Part shown: in pieces, positions 1 to 11,461 of the stretch
How positions within the stretch are numbered: the first letter of the stretch is position 1
How the letters are laid out: every line of letters starts with the position of its first letter
From: Setomelanomma holmii
Lineage: Eukaryota; Ascomycota; Dothideomycetes; Pleosporales; Phaeosphaeriaceae
Direction: 5' to 3'
Length of the DNA: 64,000 bases
Assembly: GCA_010015745.1 (NCBI GenBank)
Contig: ML978189.1
Span: 1-64,000, forward strand
The notes under the pieces: model-generated
Told to the model about the DNA's origin: nothing
What the model saw: the letters and a program-made list of their open reading frames with translations, nothing else
Databases searched by the model: none
Position numbers and translations under genes: made by a program

Positions 1-87
1 GATTATGTAATAGGAGGATATATATTCGCTCTCTTTGATATACTTATCAATCAACCAACTTCTTCCTCAATCCTCCTCTCTCACATG

Positions 88-2147
88 TTAACATAACACG
101 ATAATTAGACCAACTTCAACGCGTAATATCTCCACCAACACAACAGCTATGGACGAGGCGATTGCAGCTATGAAGTCGCAGAAACCAGGAAAACGTTTGT
201 CGTACCGGGAGTGTGCTAAAAGAATTCAACGTTCCACAAACTATGTTAATGCAAACATGCAAGGGCATTCAGAAGTCTATAGCAGCCAGAAAAATCAAGA
301 AACAAAAGCTCAACCCACACCAGGAGTTAGAGCTTGTAGAGTACATCAATGATCTTACTAAGAAAGGCCTTCCACCTACTAGAGAGATGACGCATAAATT
401 TGGAGAGGAGATAGCTCACGAGCACGTCAGAGATGGCTGGGTGACGCGCTTCATCAGCCAAAACGACGACCATCTTATCTCACGCTGGACTAAGGGCATG
501 GACGCTGTACGCCACCACGCCGATTCTGAGGCAAAGTACGATCTCTACTTTGATCTCCTCCATGGAAAGATCAAAGAGTATGATGTAGAGCCTGCTCACA
601 CGTACAATATGGATGAGAAGGGCTTCACTATTGGAGTGATAGGAAAGCAGAAGAGGATCTTTAGTAAGAGGATGTGGCAGTCTGGGGAGGTCTCTCAAGT
701 CCTTCACGATGGCTCACGTGAGTGGATAACTGTTCTAGCAGGAGTCTGCGCTGATGGGAGTACTCTTCCTCCTGGTCTCATCTACGCCTCCAAGAACTGC
801 TCCATTCGCTCTACTTAGGTGGAGGATATTAAGGCAGGAAAGCATGAGGTTCTCGTCACTTCACCACCCTCTAGATGGACTGATAACGACGTGGGATTAG
901 CCTAGCTTGAGCAGATTTTCGACCGCTACACGAAGAGAAAGGCAGAGCTAGGAAGTGGAGACTCCTCATTGTAGATGGCCACGGCTCTCATGTTACTAAT
1001 GAATTCTGGCTCTCTGCCTCAAGAGGAGGATACTTGCAGCTGTCTTTCCACCTCATAGTGCCCATACGCTTCAGCCACTTGATGTGGTTTGTTTCTTGCC
1101 TCTCGCGTCTTCCTATACTGAGGAACTCTCCACCCATCTCATGAAGACTCAAGGCCTTGTTCCTATCACTAAGGGCGACCTCTTCCTACTATTCTGGGCT
1201 GCGTAGAGCAGCTGCATGTTGGAGAAGCTTGTTCTGAAGTCCTTTCAAGCCATTGGGATCTTCCCCATGGACCGCGAGGTTGTACTCAAAAGATTCCGCC
1301 CAAAGACACCAGAACAGGATGAGCAAGAGCCTCAAAGCTCCTCTTTCCGACGCTGATTGGAGAAAAATTCGGAGCGTTATTGGGCAGGCTATGAGAGAAG
1401 AGCCCACAAGATCACCCAGAGTCTCCACCATCTTCAGGTGTCAAATGAGCTTCTGAGAGACGAGAACGAGAGGCTACAACAAGCGATCAAGCTCAAGAAG
1501 AAGCACAAGAAGAAGGGCAAGGGCCTTGACCTGCAGCAGCGTGAGGAGTATCATGGTGGTGCAGTCCTCTGGTTGCCTAGAAAGCTGAGGGAATCTGACT
1601 TCCGTGAAAGAGTAAGACAACAGGAAGAGGAGCAAGAGCAACTCCAAAAAGCAGAGATGAAGGAGCTTAGAGCTCAAGCTGCCTTGCTTAAGAAGAAAAA
1701 AAGCAGAACAGAAGCGTGTAGCGCGCGAGAGAGCTAAAGTTGAGAGGGAGAAGGAGCAGGAAAGGAGGGCTACAGAAAGAGCGCAAGAAACAACAGGAAA
1801 GAGAGCTGCAACCGCTCAAAAAGCTGTACAATTGTCCCAAAGAGGCAAGAGAGCAGTCTCACAAAAATCTGCGCGTGCGCGGAAGCGTGCGCGGGTTGCG
1901 CGGCCTGCAAAAGGTGGTGGTGGTGGTGACCCTACACCACCACCACCTCTAGCTAAAAAGACCACTTCAGGCCGCCACATCAAGCTCCTAAAGAACTTTG
2001 AGTGGACTAAATTGATCGCAAGCATCCTTTTATTACTCCGCCACAAAATCTCGTGATAATAGCTATTGTGTGTGATTGTACAGCCTCATCTTTGTGGGTG
2101 GGCAATTCGTGTTAGGGTTGGGTCGCTTCGGCGATCGGCATTGTAGT
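88..2147 (+). mobile_element. Pogo/Fot1-like DNA transposon, copy 1 (decayed)
   Basis: This is a Tc1/mariner-superfamily element of the pogo/Fot1 type. The coding part runs from about 149 to 2056 and is broken into several frames. It shows an N-terminal helix-turn-helix/CENP-B-like DNA-binding region (about 149-500), then a DDE domain with the first catalytic motif YNMDEKGF near 607-630, and a VDGHGSH second-aspartate region near 972. A lysine/glutamate-rich coiled C-terminus (LHHL...KKKHKKKG) follows at about 1425-1740. Conserved Trp codons are TAG near 817 (S-T-W in other copies), near 903 (A-W-L-E) and near 1204. There is also a frameshift between about 210 and 240. The right end matches copy 2 (GTGTTAGGGTTGGGTCG at 2109-2125, then CTTCGGCGATCGGCA). 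The left terminal repeat is not recognisable; the inner left sequence AACATAACACG near 90 matches copies 2 and 3. The element is dead and cannot encode a full transposase. Confidence 0.85.
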
Positions 2148-2528
2148 GTATGTAAGCGCTATACCTCTTGCGGCTCATTGCGCGAGTATCCTTGCCCTGC
2201 AGTTCCTTTCTTCATAAGCACAGCAGGTGACCATGTGATCTTTATCGGTGGTTGGTAGACGTTGTTGCATGTGTTGGAGGCGCCCGGATGACTAAAGTGT
2301 TTGAAGGGGTAGTCATGCGAAGCTTACCGCTTTTAAGACTTGCGCTATCTCAATGGTGCCGTCTGCCTCAGAATTGATGCGCTTAAGCAAAGATAAAAGC
2401 AACTGCATGTCTCAACGTCAGCCTTGAGTGATTAGTATTGCAGTTTAACTCGTCGCCTTTCACATTGATAGCCACTTGCTCCCTCCCCTTCTACTCTAGA
2501 CAACCTACAGCAGCCAACGCAGATAGCT
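2148..2528. other. Intergenic, upstream of the hydrolase gene
   Basis: No gene is recognised. The stretch follows the transposon right end and holds the presumed promoter and leader of the downstream hydrolase gene, with a pyrimidine-rich tract at about 2470-2500. No defined motif was identified. Confidence 0.5.
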
Positions 2529-3492
2529 ATGGACGCCTCTTGTACAGAGTGTATCAAAGTACGACCAGTACACCTTTGTACTTCTTACCTCTACTGATCT
2601 GATGTGCAGGGTTCCATCCACGCCGGCCAGCCAAAAGGCAAAGAAGAGCTGATACATGGACTCAATACCTACGTCGTTGGCAATCGCACCGACCCGCGAG
2701 GCATTATCGGTAAGTGTCGGTATACGAGGTGATTGTGAGACATACACTGACTTCATAACTTCTCCTTTGGCAGTCGTCTACTCCGACATCTTCGGGTTAG
2801 GCCTTCCCAACAACAAGCTCATTGCCGACGCCTATGCTGAGAGTGGACAATGGCTTGTGTATATGCCTGACTTCTTCAAAGGCGATCCAGTCGGTCTCAA
2901 GGTCGCTGATGCCCTTTTGCCGGTCGATACCTCCAAGCAATCGACCTTTGCAAAGTACACCGGAATTCTGGCGAGCATGCCATCGTTCCTGCTGTGGACA
3001 CAAAGACACAAGACTGGACCCACTGATCATGACTGCATGGAGTTTCTGAGGGCTTTGCGACGCGCGACGCCAGCCAGCCAGAAGATCGGGATGGTGGGGT
3101 TCTGCTGGGGCGGAAAATACGCCATTCGCGCCGGACTCGAGAGCAACATGATCGAGATAAATGGCGTGAAGAAGCCACTCATCGATGCAGCGGTTGGATT
3201 GCATCCCAGTCACGTCGTCATCCCGGATGACGTCAAATCTTTGGTTGCGCCAGTGAGTTATGGGTGGGGTGTAGAAGATGTCGCAGTGAGCTACAAGCAG
3301 AGGGGTCAAATCGAGGAGCTGCACGCGAATGCGAAAAAGGCGGGGAAGAAGGTGCCCGAGATGGAGCACGTCTCATATAAACCTGGCAGACACGGGTTCG
3401 CTGTCAGAGGAAATCCGGATGATCCACAAGAGAGGAAGTGTCTGGAGGATTCGGAGGCGCAAGCGTTGAAGTGGCTTGACAGGTGGCTGTGA
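2529..3492 (+). CDS. Dienelactone hydrolase family protein
   Basis: An alpha/beta-hydrolase of the dienelactone hydrolase family (Pfam DLH). Such enzymes hydrolyse cyclic esters or thioesters in aromatic degradation and related metabolism; the substrate here is unknown. I read three exons, 2529-2558, 2610-2709 and 2774-3492, giving 282 residues. The introns have GTACGA...GCAG and GTAAGT...GCAG ends and keep frame. The start is MDASCTECIK, the usual short Cys-containing N-terminus of fungal members. The nucleophile elbow is GFCWGG (Cys, near 3105), as expected for a Cys-Asp-His triad. The distal histidine is in GRHGF near 3390 and the acidic residue is probably in GWGVEDVAV near 3270. No signal peptide is seen, so the protein is probably cytosolic. 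Length and motifs are normal for the family. It sits between a transposon relic and a converging large helicase gene. Confidence 0.88.
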
Positions 3493-3682
3493 GGGTGGCG
3501 CTAAATTAGTATGTTCACGACGCGACGCGTCGCGTATGAGAAAGGCGAGAAAGGGTGTTAGCTGTTCTCCAGCTAGCTTGGACGGATCTCATAAGACATG
3601 GATATAGTCAAATAAACAGGGTCCGCAGAGTGTAAGTGTACTTCAAGGTCTACAGGTTGGTTGACGTTGGCTCCTCTTGCAC

Positions 3683-6600
3683 CTAACATTCGAGTGCAGC
3701 ATCATCGAGCCAATGGCTCCCACCAGCACATCTGTACCCACAGCTCTGCTTGATCCACCGAAAACCCGCGGGACAAGGCCCCATCTGCCTCAATTTCTCT
3801 TGCTTCTTCTTCTCTTTGGCGCGTTCCTCTTCGATTGCCCTCAAAATCGCCCCCTTACGTCTCCGTTCCTCCTCAGCAGCAATCCTCTCTTGCTCGCGAA
3901 TGCGGCGTTCTTCTTCATCTGCAGCAGCTTTCTCGGCGCGGATCAGTTCTAGGATACGTTCCTCTTCCTGGTGCTTTTCCTCTTGCAAACGCCGAAATTC
4001 GCGTTCCTTTGCAACCATGGCATGTTTATCATGCTCGAGCTGTTCCCAGACTGCGTCGGACACGCCTGGATCGCGCTTGGCTTTAAAGATGGAATCAATG
4101 AGGTCTTCAGCTCCATTGACCGGAGCAGACACTGTGACCTTCGGTTGCTGCTCTTGCTTCTTGACTCCTGGAGGGTTTGTCGTCGGTGGTGGCGTCTTGG
4201 TTGCGGTCTTAGTAGTTAACTTTGGAGCAGTAGGTTTACCGGGTCGCGCATGCTGGGGTATTAGGGCAGGGCGCATTGGTGATTGGTTCGGGAAGCGACT
4301 GGTCCCAACGGCATCGTTGCGACGCGAGCGCTCCTCAAGTGTCGTCTCCATGGTCCTCAATATGATCTCTTCAGTGAGAACGAGACTAGTGATTGGCGGG
4401 ACGGCTATCGATAACAAGGTACCAAAAATGCTTTTTGCCAAAGATTTGACATCGCGCGCATTGCCCCAAGAGTCAAGAGCCGCGAGTTTACCGAATAGTC
4501 CGATTATGCGTGGTCGCAGATCCGGAGAGGGCGCAGCGAGCACAGTGAGGTCCAATGGAGCCTTCTTGCGCTTCTGTATGTCGGTGAGAACCTTTCCGAG
4601 AAGCTCCAGGCTTTTTTCTGGGTCCAGATTACGAAAAATCACGGACTCTGGAAAGCGGCTTGTCAGACCAGGGTTGATGGTCATGAGCCTATCGATGTCC
4701 TCGTCGTATCCAGCCAGAATTGTGACCAACTTGTTCGCGAATTTTGGTTTGGTGAGGCAATCAACGAGCTCGTCCATGGCTTCGGTGGCAAAATGACCAT
4801 CCGCGAGTCGATAAGCTTCGTCAATGAACAAGACCTTACCCATCGCCTTCTCCAGCAACTTCTGTACTTTAGGGCCTGTCTGACCCACATACTGTCCGAC
4901 CATATCTGTAGCTGAGCACTCTACAACCTTGGCTTGGCTGAGCAATCCCATGTCGTAGAAGATCTTGCCCATCTTTTGCGCAGTCGTCGTCTTGCCTGTG
5001 CCTTTGATTTATGTTAGCCACCGGTCTCAATGATCAGCCTTTACATACCTGGAGGTCCCTTGAAGAGAAAATTGAAAGGAAGCTGATCTCTCGGATCCAT
5101 CCCCATATCTTTCATATTTGCAGCTGTGGTCTGATACCCTTGAAATTGTGCTATCAGACTTTCGCAGCCAACAACATCTTGAAACAGCGCAGGCAGCTTT
5201 GTTGCGGCACGCTCGCCTCGGTCGAAGTCTGGGTCGAAATCAATTGCCTCGAGCGTATCGAAATCTTTCACTTTACCGGCTGTCATGTGCTTCTGATGCA
5301 GCGCTTTGGCTCTGTCGAGGATGATATCGACCTCGCCGGCGTTTCCAAAGTTCGGACGGTTACGCGCGCGTCGTATGACCTCCATAGCAACCTTTTTTGC
5401 CTGATCAGTCGCGTTGAAGGCGATGTCCTTGAGCTTGAGGTCCAGAATGCGACGTATTTCGTCGTCGTCAAAGTCTTCGAAAACAAACGCTGACTCGAGA
5501 GGGAAGCGTCGCGCAAGTCCAGGATTGACGTCACGGAACATTTCCTCCATCTGATCTTTGTATCCCAAGAGGAGCACACACCGGTCCTCACCTGGCGTAC
5601 TCTGGACCTCCGCCACGATAGTGTCAATGACTGCAACTTTATAAGGGTCACTACCAGCGCCGGATGCAAGCATATAGGCCTCGTCAATAATGAGCACCTT
5701 TCCAACGGTGGATGCTAAGATGCCCTTGGTATTGGCCTCCGATCCGCCAAGAACACTGCCGACAAAGTCAGCTGGGTTCTTAACCACCACTAAAATATGT
5801 GAGTGTCTGCAAAAACATCTGATATGCTGGTAACTAACCTTCGCCGTCAGAGAGAAGCCCAATGTCGGCTAGGATGCGTCCATAGAGCTTTGCAACTGAT
5901 GTTTTCCCGGTGCCAGGAGAGCCTACGAAGCATCGATTGAAAGAGTATTGAACGAGCTGTTTCTCCTCCAGTTCTCGCTCGTAGTTGAACTGTAGCCCAT
6001 CCAGAAGGGATTGGACTGACTGCTTCACGGACGACAGTCCGATCAGCTTCTGCAATTTCATCCACGCAAGATTGTTTTTGAGCATCGTCGAAGGCTCTGG
6101 ACCTATCAAGTCCTCTTTCGTCCATACATTGTCGTCCGGGGTTTTGCCGGCTTTTCGTTCCTTACGCAATCGTCTTGCTTGGCGTTCCATGATCTGAGAG
6201 ATCTTGTTTTGCACATCGCGCGCGTTCCCGAACCCATCACGACCACGGCCTCGACCAATGCGCCGAGCAACTATGCGAGCGTATAGACCATTCTTGCCCT
6301 GCTCCAGTACCATTCGACCTTTGTATTTGGCACCAACGTAATGACAAAGGATGTGGTGGAGCTCTTTGTCGCTGTAGTCTTGGAACTCCATACGTATTGG
6401 GATGCGGCTGGGAATACCTGGGTTGTGAGCGAAGAAGGCCTCCATCTGCTTGTGGTACCCCGCCAATACAAAGGCGACTTTGCCTGTCAGATTTTCGATC
6501 TCGGCGAGCAAGTAGTCTAATACAGCTTTACCACCGAAGCTATTTCCAGAGACAAGTTGGTAAGCTTCGTCGATGAAGATCACACCACCTCCTTGATCCA

Positions 6601-9600
6601 AGATCTTGTCGATATGTACTTTGCAAGCAGTCACTCCGTCGTTAGCGAGAGACGAGCCAGAGCTCTCGAAGAAGTGATCCCCGGGAAGTGCTCCAACCTT
6701 GACCAGAAACTTCGCGTAAAGGCGGGCGACTGTTGTCTTTCCAGTGCCAGGGTTGCCCAGCAAAGCTGCACCAAAACGCTCTCCCTTGAGCGACACGTTC
6801 TGCCGGGAGAGAGTGTCAACCTTGTTCTTGATAGCAAGGAATTGTTCCTTGACGGTTTCGAGACCAATCATAGCCATCAGCGAATCTAAAGCTTCATTCT
6901 CCGCACCCCACATAGCTTTTTGCGCTTCCCAGTCGTCCCTTGCTTCGCTGTTGTTCCATGCAGGTAGATCGTCGTTCTGATCTACCTCATTGCTAGGTTC
7001 CGGAGTCGTCAAAGAGTGGGGATCGTCATTGTTGGCATTTTGAAATTGACTTGGTGGAGGAATTGAGGCCGGCGGATGTGGGGCCGGTGCAGTAACTTCT
7101 GATACTTTTCTCGGCTCTTTAGCCAATTGTTTCATGTTTTGAAGATCCTGCTTCTTCTGCGTCAACGCGTTGCGCTGCTCTTCTTCGATAGCGCGATCAC
7201 GTAGGATTCGCTGGTGATGCTCGATCTCGGCCTGTATCTCAGCTAGCTTGGTCGCGTAGGCTTGCTGATTTGTTCGCCGTTGTTCATCTAGTTCGAAGTC
7301 GCGTCGCAGCCGTTTCTCTTGAGCTAGAGCCTCTTCTTGGCATGTTTTACACATAGCTGCGGCTTTGTCGTGGCATTTGCGCTTGATCTTGTGGCCCTTG
7401 GAACATTGAAATGTTACAATAGCTTTGCAGGCCATCTTCGAATGGTCCACAAGTTGATGGCATTTTTGAGGACAGGGGTGGAGTTTGCAGTTGAGTAGCT
7501 TGCCACTGTCTAAGTCAGCAAAGCTCGTTAGAAATGACTGATAACTTACCAAGGTTCCGAACACCCGCCGTCTGGGCAGATAACGTCAAATTGCTGTTTC
7601 TCCGTCAACAAGGCTGTCCTGTCGGGATGTTGCTCGCACCGGATTGGGAACCCATCATATACGTGGTTGTTCCGCCGGAGTTCATCCATCAATGGCTTCC
7701 AGACATCTTTGCCTTTACGACTATTCATGAATGTGTCCGGGTTTCCAATCAAGATCAAGGCATCTCGGGCCCTTGATAGCAGAACATTGACACGCTGAGG
7801 GGCTGCCATGAAGCCGATATCATTTTCACTGTTACTACGTGTCAAACACGCAATGACGATGTCACTCTCCTCGCCTTGGTAGTTATCTACGATTTGTTAG
7901 CAACAACCTCCTTCTAATACTGTCATAGACAAGGCCACTCAGACGTCACAGCTTGGCGCTAGTGGCATACAGCCAAGGAAAGTAGTTTCTTAAAATGAGC
8001 TATGACTTACCGATAGTAGATATTTTGATCTTGCGTTTCGAGATATCAGCACTGGCAGGCGATAGTAGACCGGCTTGAATCAACTCATGAGAGTCCAAAT
8101 CATTCAAGATGGGGTCGTTCTCCTGTGACAATGTATTGACCAATAGGTAGAGTTGACCGAGATACGGAGTAAGGATAACGATATTATCCGTGCCGTAGCC
8201 CTGTTGTCCAAGGTATCGCACACATTTGAGTACCATATCGGCCTCGTATGCATTCTCCTTGCTGGTTTTTGCTCCTTCGTCACGCTGATCCGCAATTTTT
8301 TCCGCGTTGAGCTCAGGATGAGAATGTGCTACAAACACAACATTGTCCTGGAAGCCTCGGAGATTGGACCTTCGATGGGTTTTTTCCGCGTCCTCGAGTT
8401 CCGGATAGGTCAGCATCCTGACCAAATGAGAAATCTCAGGTCGCATTCGATGCTGTTTCTTGAGAGTTGTGTGCGGAACACCAGCATTGACAAGTCGTTC
8501 GAACAATGAGACGTTCAGATCGAACCCGTCACCTTGTTCTCTTGTTAAAGAGTACTTGTTGACTTTCGGTCGTAGTTGCTTGTGATCACCAATGAGGATG
8601 AGCTGCTTGGTAGACGGCGCGAGAGCGGTAAGGATATGACTCTCCAAAATCTCACCGGCTTCTTCGACAAGCACGATGCCAGGTGAAGCCTTCCTGATAT
8701 CCTCTGTGTATTTGGCGGCAGCCGTCGTTGTGCACGCTACAATCCTTTTCTGCTTGATGATGTGCGCGTCTCGTTCGTGAAATAATTGCTCGGTCCTGTC
8801 GCAGCAGTCGTTGTACTTCGCGACGAGTGTACTAATTTCAGCCACCTGCTCCTTCACAATCTCTTTTTCCCACTGCTTTCGGAGAAGGAGACGCGCTTCT
8901 TCCCCGACCCTCCAGATGACGGAGAAGTCTCGTAGCGCCCAACCCTTGAAAATACCCGCATCGTCGCCCTTCAGCCACCTGTGAATCAAGTATGAGGGTG
9001 CAACGCGCTTGTTTTTCTTGCCTACGACTGTCATGTCGTCATCGCTTTCAGGCAGAGTAAAAGCGTCAAAGTACTCCGAATCTTCAGAGAACTCTAGATA
9101 ATCCAGAATTGCTTGCTCGTCAAGACGGGACCTGGCAAATGTTGAAAGCTTCTTGTGAAGAGCATCATGATATGACTCTGATTGGGCCTTCTGTTGTTGG
9201 ATCATGGCCCAAGTCTGCCCGCTCATTTTGTAGTTGTTCGTTTGATGCTGCAAGCCTAGACCTTGAGTGCTGGCGTTGGACTTACTGCCGAGTCGGACGA
9301 TAGAGTCAGCTGGTATGCCGGCCTTTCGAATATCAACAATCATCTGGTCTAGTGCATGGTTCGTATAGGAGAGAATCAAGATGTTTTCCTTGGTATGATC
9401 ATGCAGTATTCTGGCGATCAGTGCGCCAATGAAAGACTTCCCGGTACCTATACAGATCAACAATCAGATGTGACGTTTCTTCGACGTGTACACAGGATTC
9501 AGCTATTCAGCCCGCGGTAGGACGTATATCAAAGCGTAAATGTGCAGCAGATGTCTTACCTGGAGGTCCTTGGATCAAGCTCAGTCGTTTGGCTAAGCCA

Positions 9601-11021
9601 GTGAGCAACGACTCGGCTTGAGCGAGATCGAGTCTGACAGGAGCGCTGGTCCCAATGACGTCTTGCAGGTCCCCTTCCCAGCTTTCGCGTATCAGATTGA
9701 TGATACTACTGGGTTGGGTGCCTGAGAGAGCTTCGCCTGAGCCAGGTGTAAGGTTCAAGATTTGCTCCTCCAAGGGTAGTTCGCTCATAGACTGGAGGCG
9801 CTTCAACACAGGCTCATATGCGAACACAGCGGTGTCGACCTGGACGAACGTGAGGTCTCGACTGAGCTTGCATGCCTTCAGTACCTTGCTGAACGAGCCC
9901 TCATCAGCCACGCGAAGCACGATGACCGCAGGCAATTGTGCGAGCAAGTCCTCGTTCCTTTCGACGCTTGTGAATGCGACGATGCTGCCATTACTGACGA
10001 GACAGCCGAGAGATTGGTGTTTCAGCAAGTTCTTGGCCTCGGAAACATGCTTCTTGCGCGTTGCAGCGTCCTGGAAGCGGGACAATTGTGGAATGTCGTC
10101 CGCGCATTGCAATTTCAGAGAGCAGGGTTTGCGTTTTGACGCCGTTCCGCACTCGATCCCAATGAGGTTTAGATTTTTCAGCACCGTCCGTCGCCTTCCC
10201 TTCTTTTGACCGGTCGCAATCTGGAAGTCACTGCGAAGCTCCCCAAGAAGGTCCTCGCGCAGCAGGCGGAACTGATTGTCCAAGTGCGCATGTCCACGAC
10301 TGGCTACCTCACAAGACTGGATATCGTGCGCCCTCCGGTAAAAAGGGTTCTCAGAGGACGCAAACTCGTCGGGTGTAGGCAAGATCTTGATCCGACGAAA
10401 GTCTGCGAAGTCATTGTCATGACGCCCACCAGGACCATCTGCAGAGTCGGTGGAGGTACTGGCGAGAAGGTGTTGGATCTTGTGTCCCAGATTTCTGACT
10501 TCCAAAGAGTCAGAATTGACGAGCGACGCATTGTTGGTGACGCGATGCGCAACGTCGCGCACATCTGGCGCGTCTTCCGATCGGAGGTGTAGCAATTCGA
10601 GCAGTAGCCACGCGAACGCGTGCGTTGCTACTGGGGTGAGAATGCGCGCATTGTGAGCCTCGACGAACGTGTTCCAAAACGTGGGAGGTTGTGTAATCTG
10701 CTCAAGAACGCGATGCAGAAACTGGCCTCCGTAGAGCTGTTTCACTGATGGATGCGATAGATGGAGGAGCACAGAGGTTGCAAGACCGTTGATGAAGGTG
10801 GCGTCGGCGCTAAAGCGGAAGGCCTTCGCTACCGCGCTAAGGGCTTCCGGGGCTGCTACCAGATTCTCGACAACCTTGGATATGTCTTCTTGGGCGCACA
10901 AAGCCTCCAGAAACCGATTGGCATCGGCCGCGCTTCTAAGTTCGCGATGCCCGAAGATGATGGCGTTGTAGAGCTTCGTCAGCCCTGCAACGCGCTTCGC
11001 GACGGCTTCCTGATCTGCCAT
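3683..11021 (-). CDS. SF1 helicase (ZNFX1/UPF1-like) - NFX1 zinc finger - triple CbxX/CfqX AAA+ fusion
   Basis: One large gene with six exons on the minus strand: 11021-9560, 9447-8011, 7886-7550, 7505-5839, 5789-5049 and 5001-3683. They sum to 2,321 codons with every splice in frame. Order of parts: an N-terminal helical region (about 1-440); SF1 helicase Walker A GPPGTGKS at about 484; motif II VEEAGE near 745; GDHKQLRP near 776; STIDNYQGEESD near 967; VLLSRARDA near 1000. An NFX1-type zinc finger (CGKLLNCKLHPCPQKCH) is made by the exon 3/4 junction. A coiled linker leads to three AAA+ modules with GNPGTGKT/FIDEAYQL (about 1327), GSPGTGKT/IIDEAYML (about 1607) and GPPGTGKT/FIDEAYRL (about 1881). 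A charged coiled coil (about 2190-2290) and a Cys-rich tail ending in LDDAALEC close the protein. ZNFX1 relatives act in RNA surveillance, and CbxX/CfqX AAA+ proteins are remodellers; the combined role is unknown. An ATG at 11048 would add nine residues. The gene is divergent from the gene at 11462. Confidence 0.9.
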
Positions 11022-11461
11022 GAGTTGGATAGCAATGATGGGTTGCAAATTGTGTTCAATTCAAGAGACGGAAGTGACTGCTCGGAGCATGTGGTTATCA
11101 CTTGCGAGCGCCCCGCTGCCTTTTAGTTGTACAGGCGCAAACAGGAAGAAAGTCGTACAAGGCTCCAGCTTCCCTACGTTTATGTCCTCAAAATGAGCTG
11201 TGTAGAATGATTGGAAGACAGTCACGGTTGAGTACGCGGCGGAGCATGGGAGTGGTAGCTACCTGCATACTCTGGGATCCTCTGGACGAATTGAATCCTG
11301 TCCGATATGCATTGTGCCACCTGCACGTCCAGCAAACAGCGCCACATGTGCTCAGCCTTGTTCCAGCCCTCATTCTACCTGTCTCTTTTATCAAGCACAG
11401 CTCGCGGAGCTACAAGACATAGTTAGGATATCAACTTCGCTTTGAGTCAGGAAAACCTACA
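11022..11461. promoter_or_regulatory. Shared divergent promoter region
   Basis: This 440-bp gap separates the ATGs of two outward-facing genes, the helicase/AAA+ fusion and the 478-residue protein, so it must hold both promoters. No TATA box or known operator was recognised; short ORFs here are not convincing. Confidence 0.5.

Noticed and set aside
3750..4796. 348-codon plus-strand ORF
   Set aside because: Antisense shadow of the last exon of the helicase/AAA+ gene, whose own frame shows clear AAA+ motifs.
9655..10209. 184-codon plus-strand ORF
   Set aside because: Lies opposite helicase exon 1; no motif and no splice signals.
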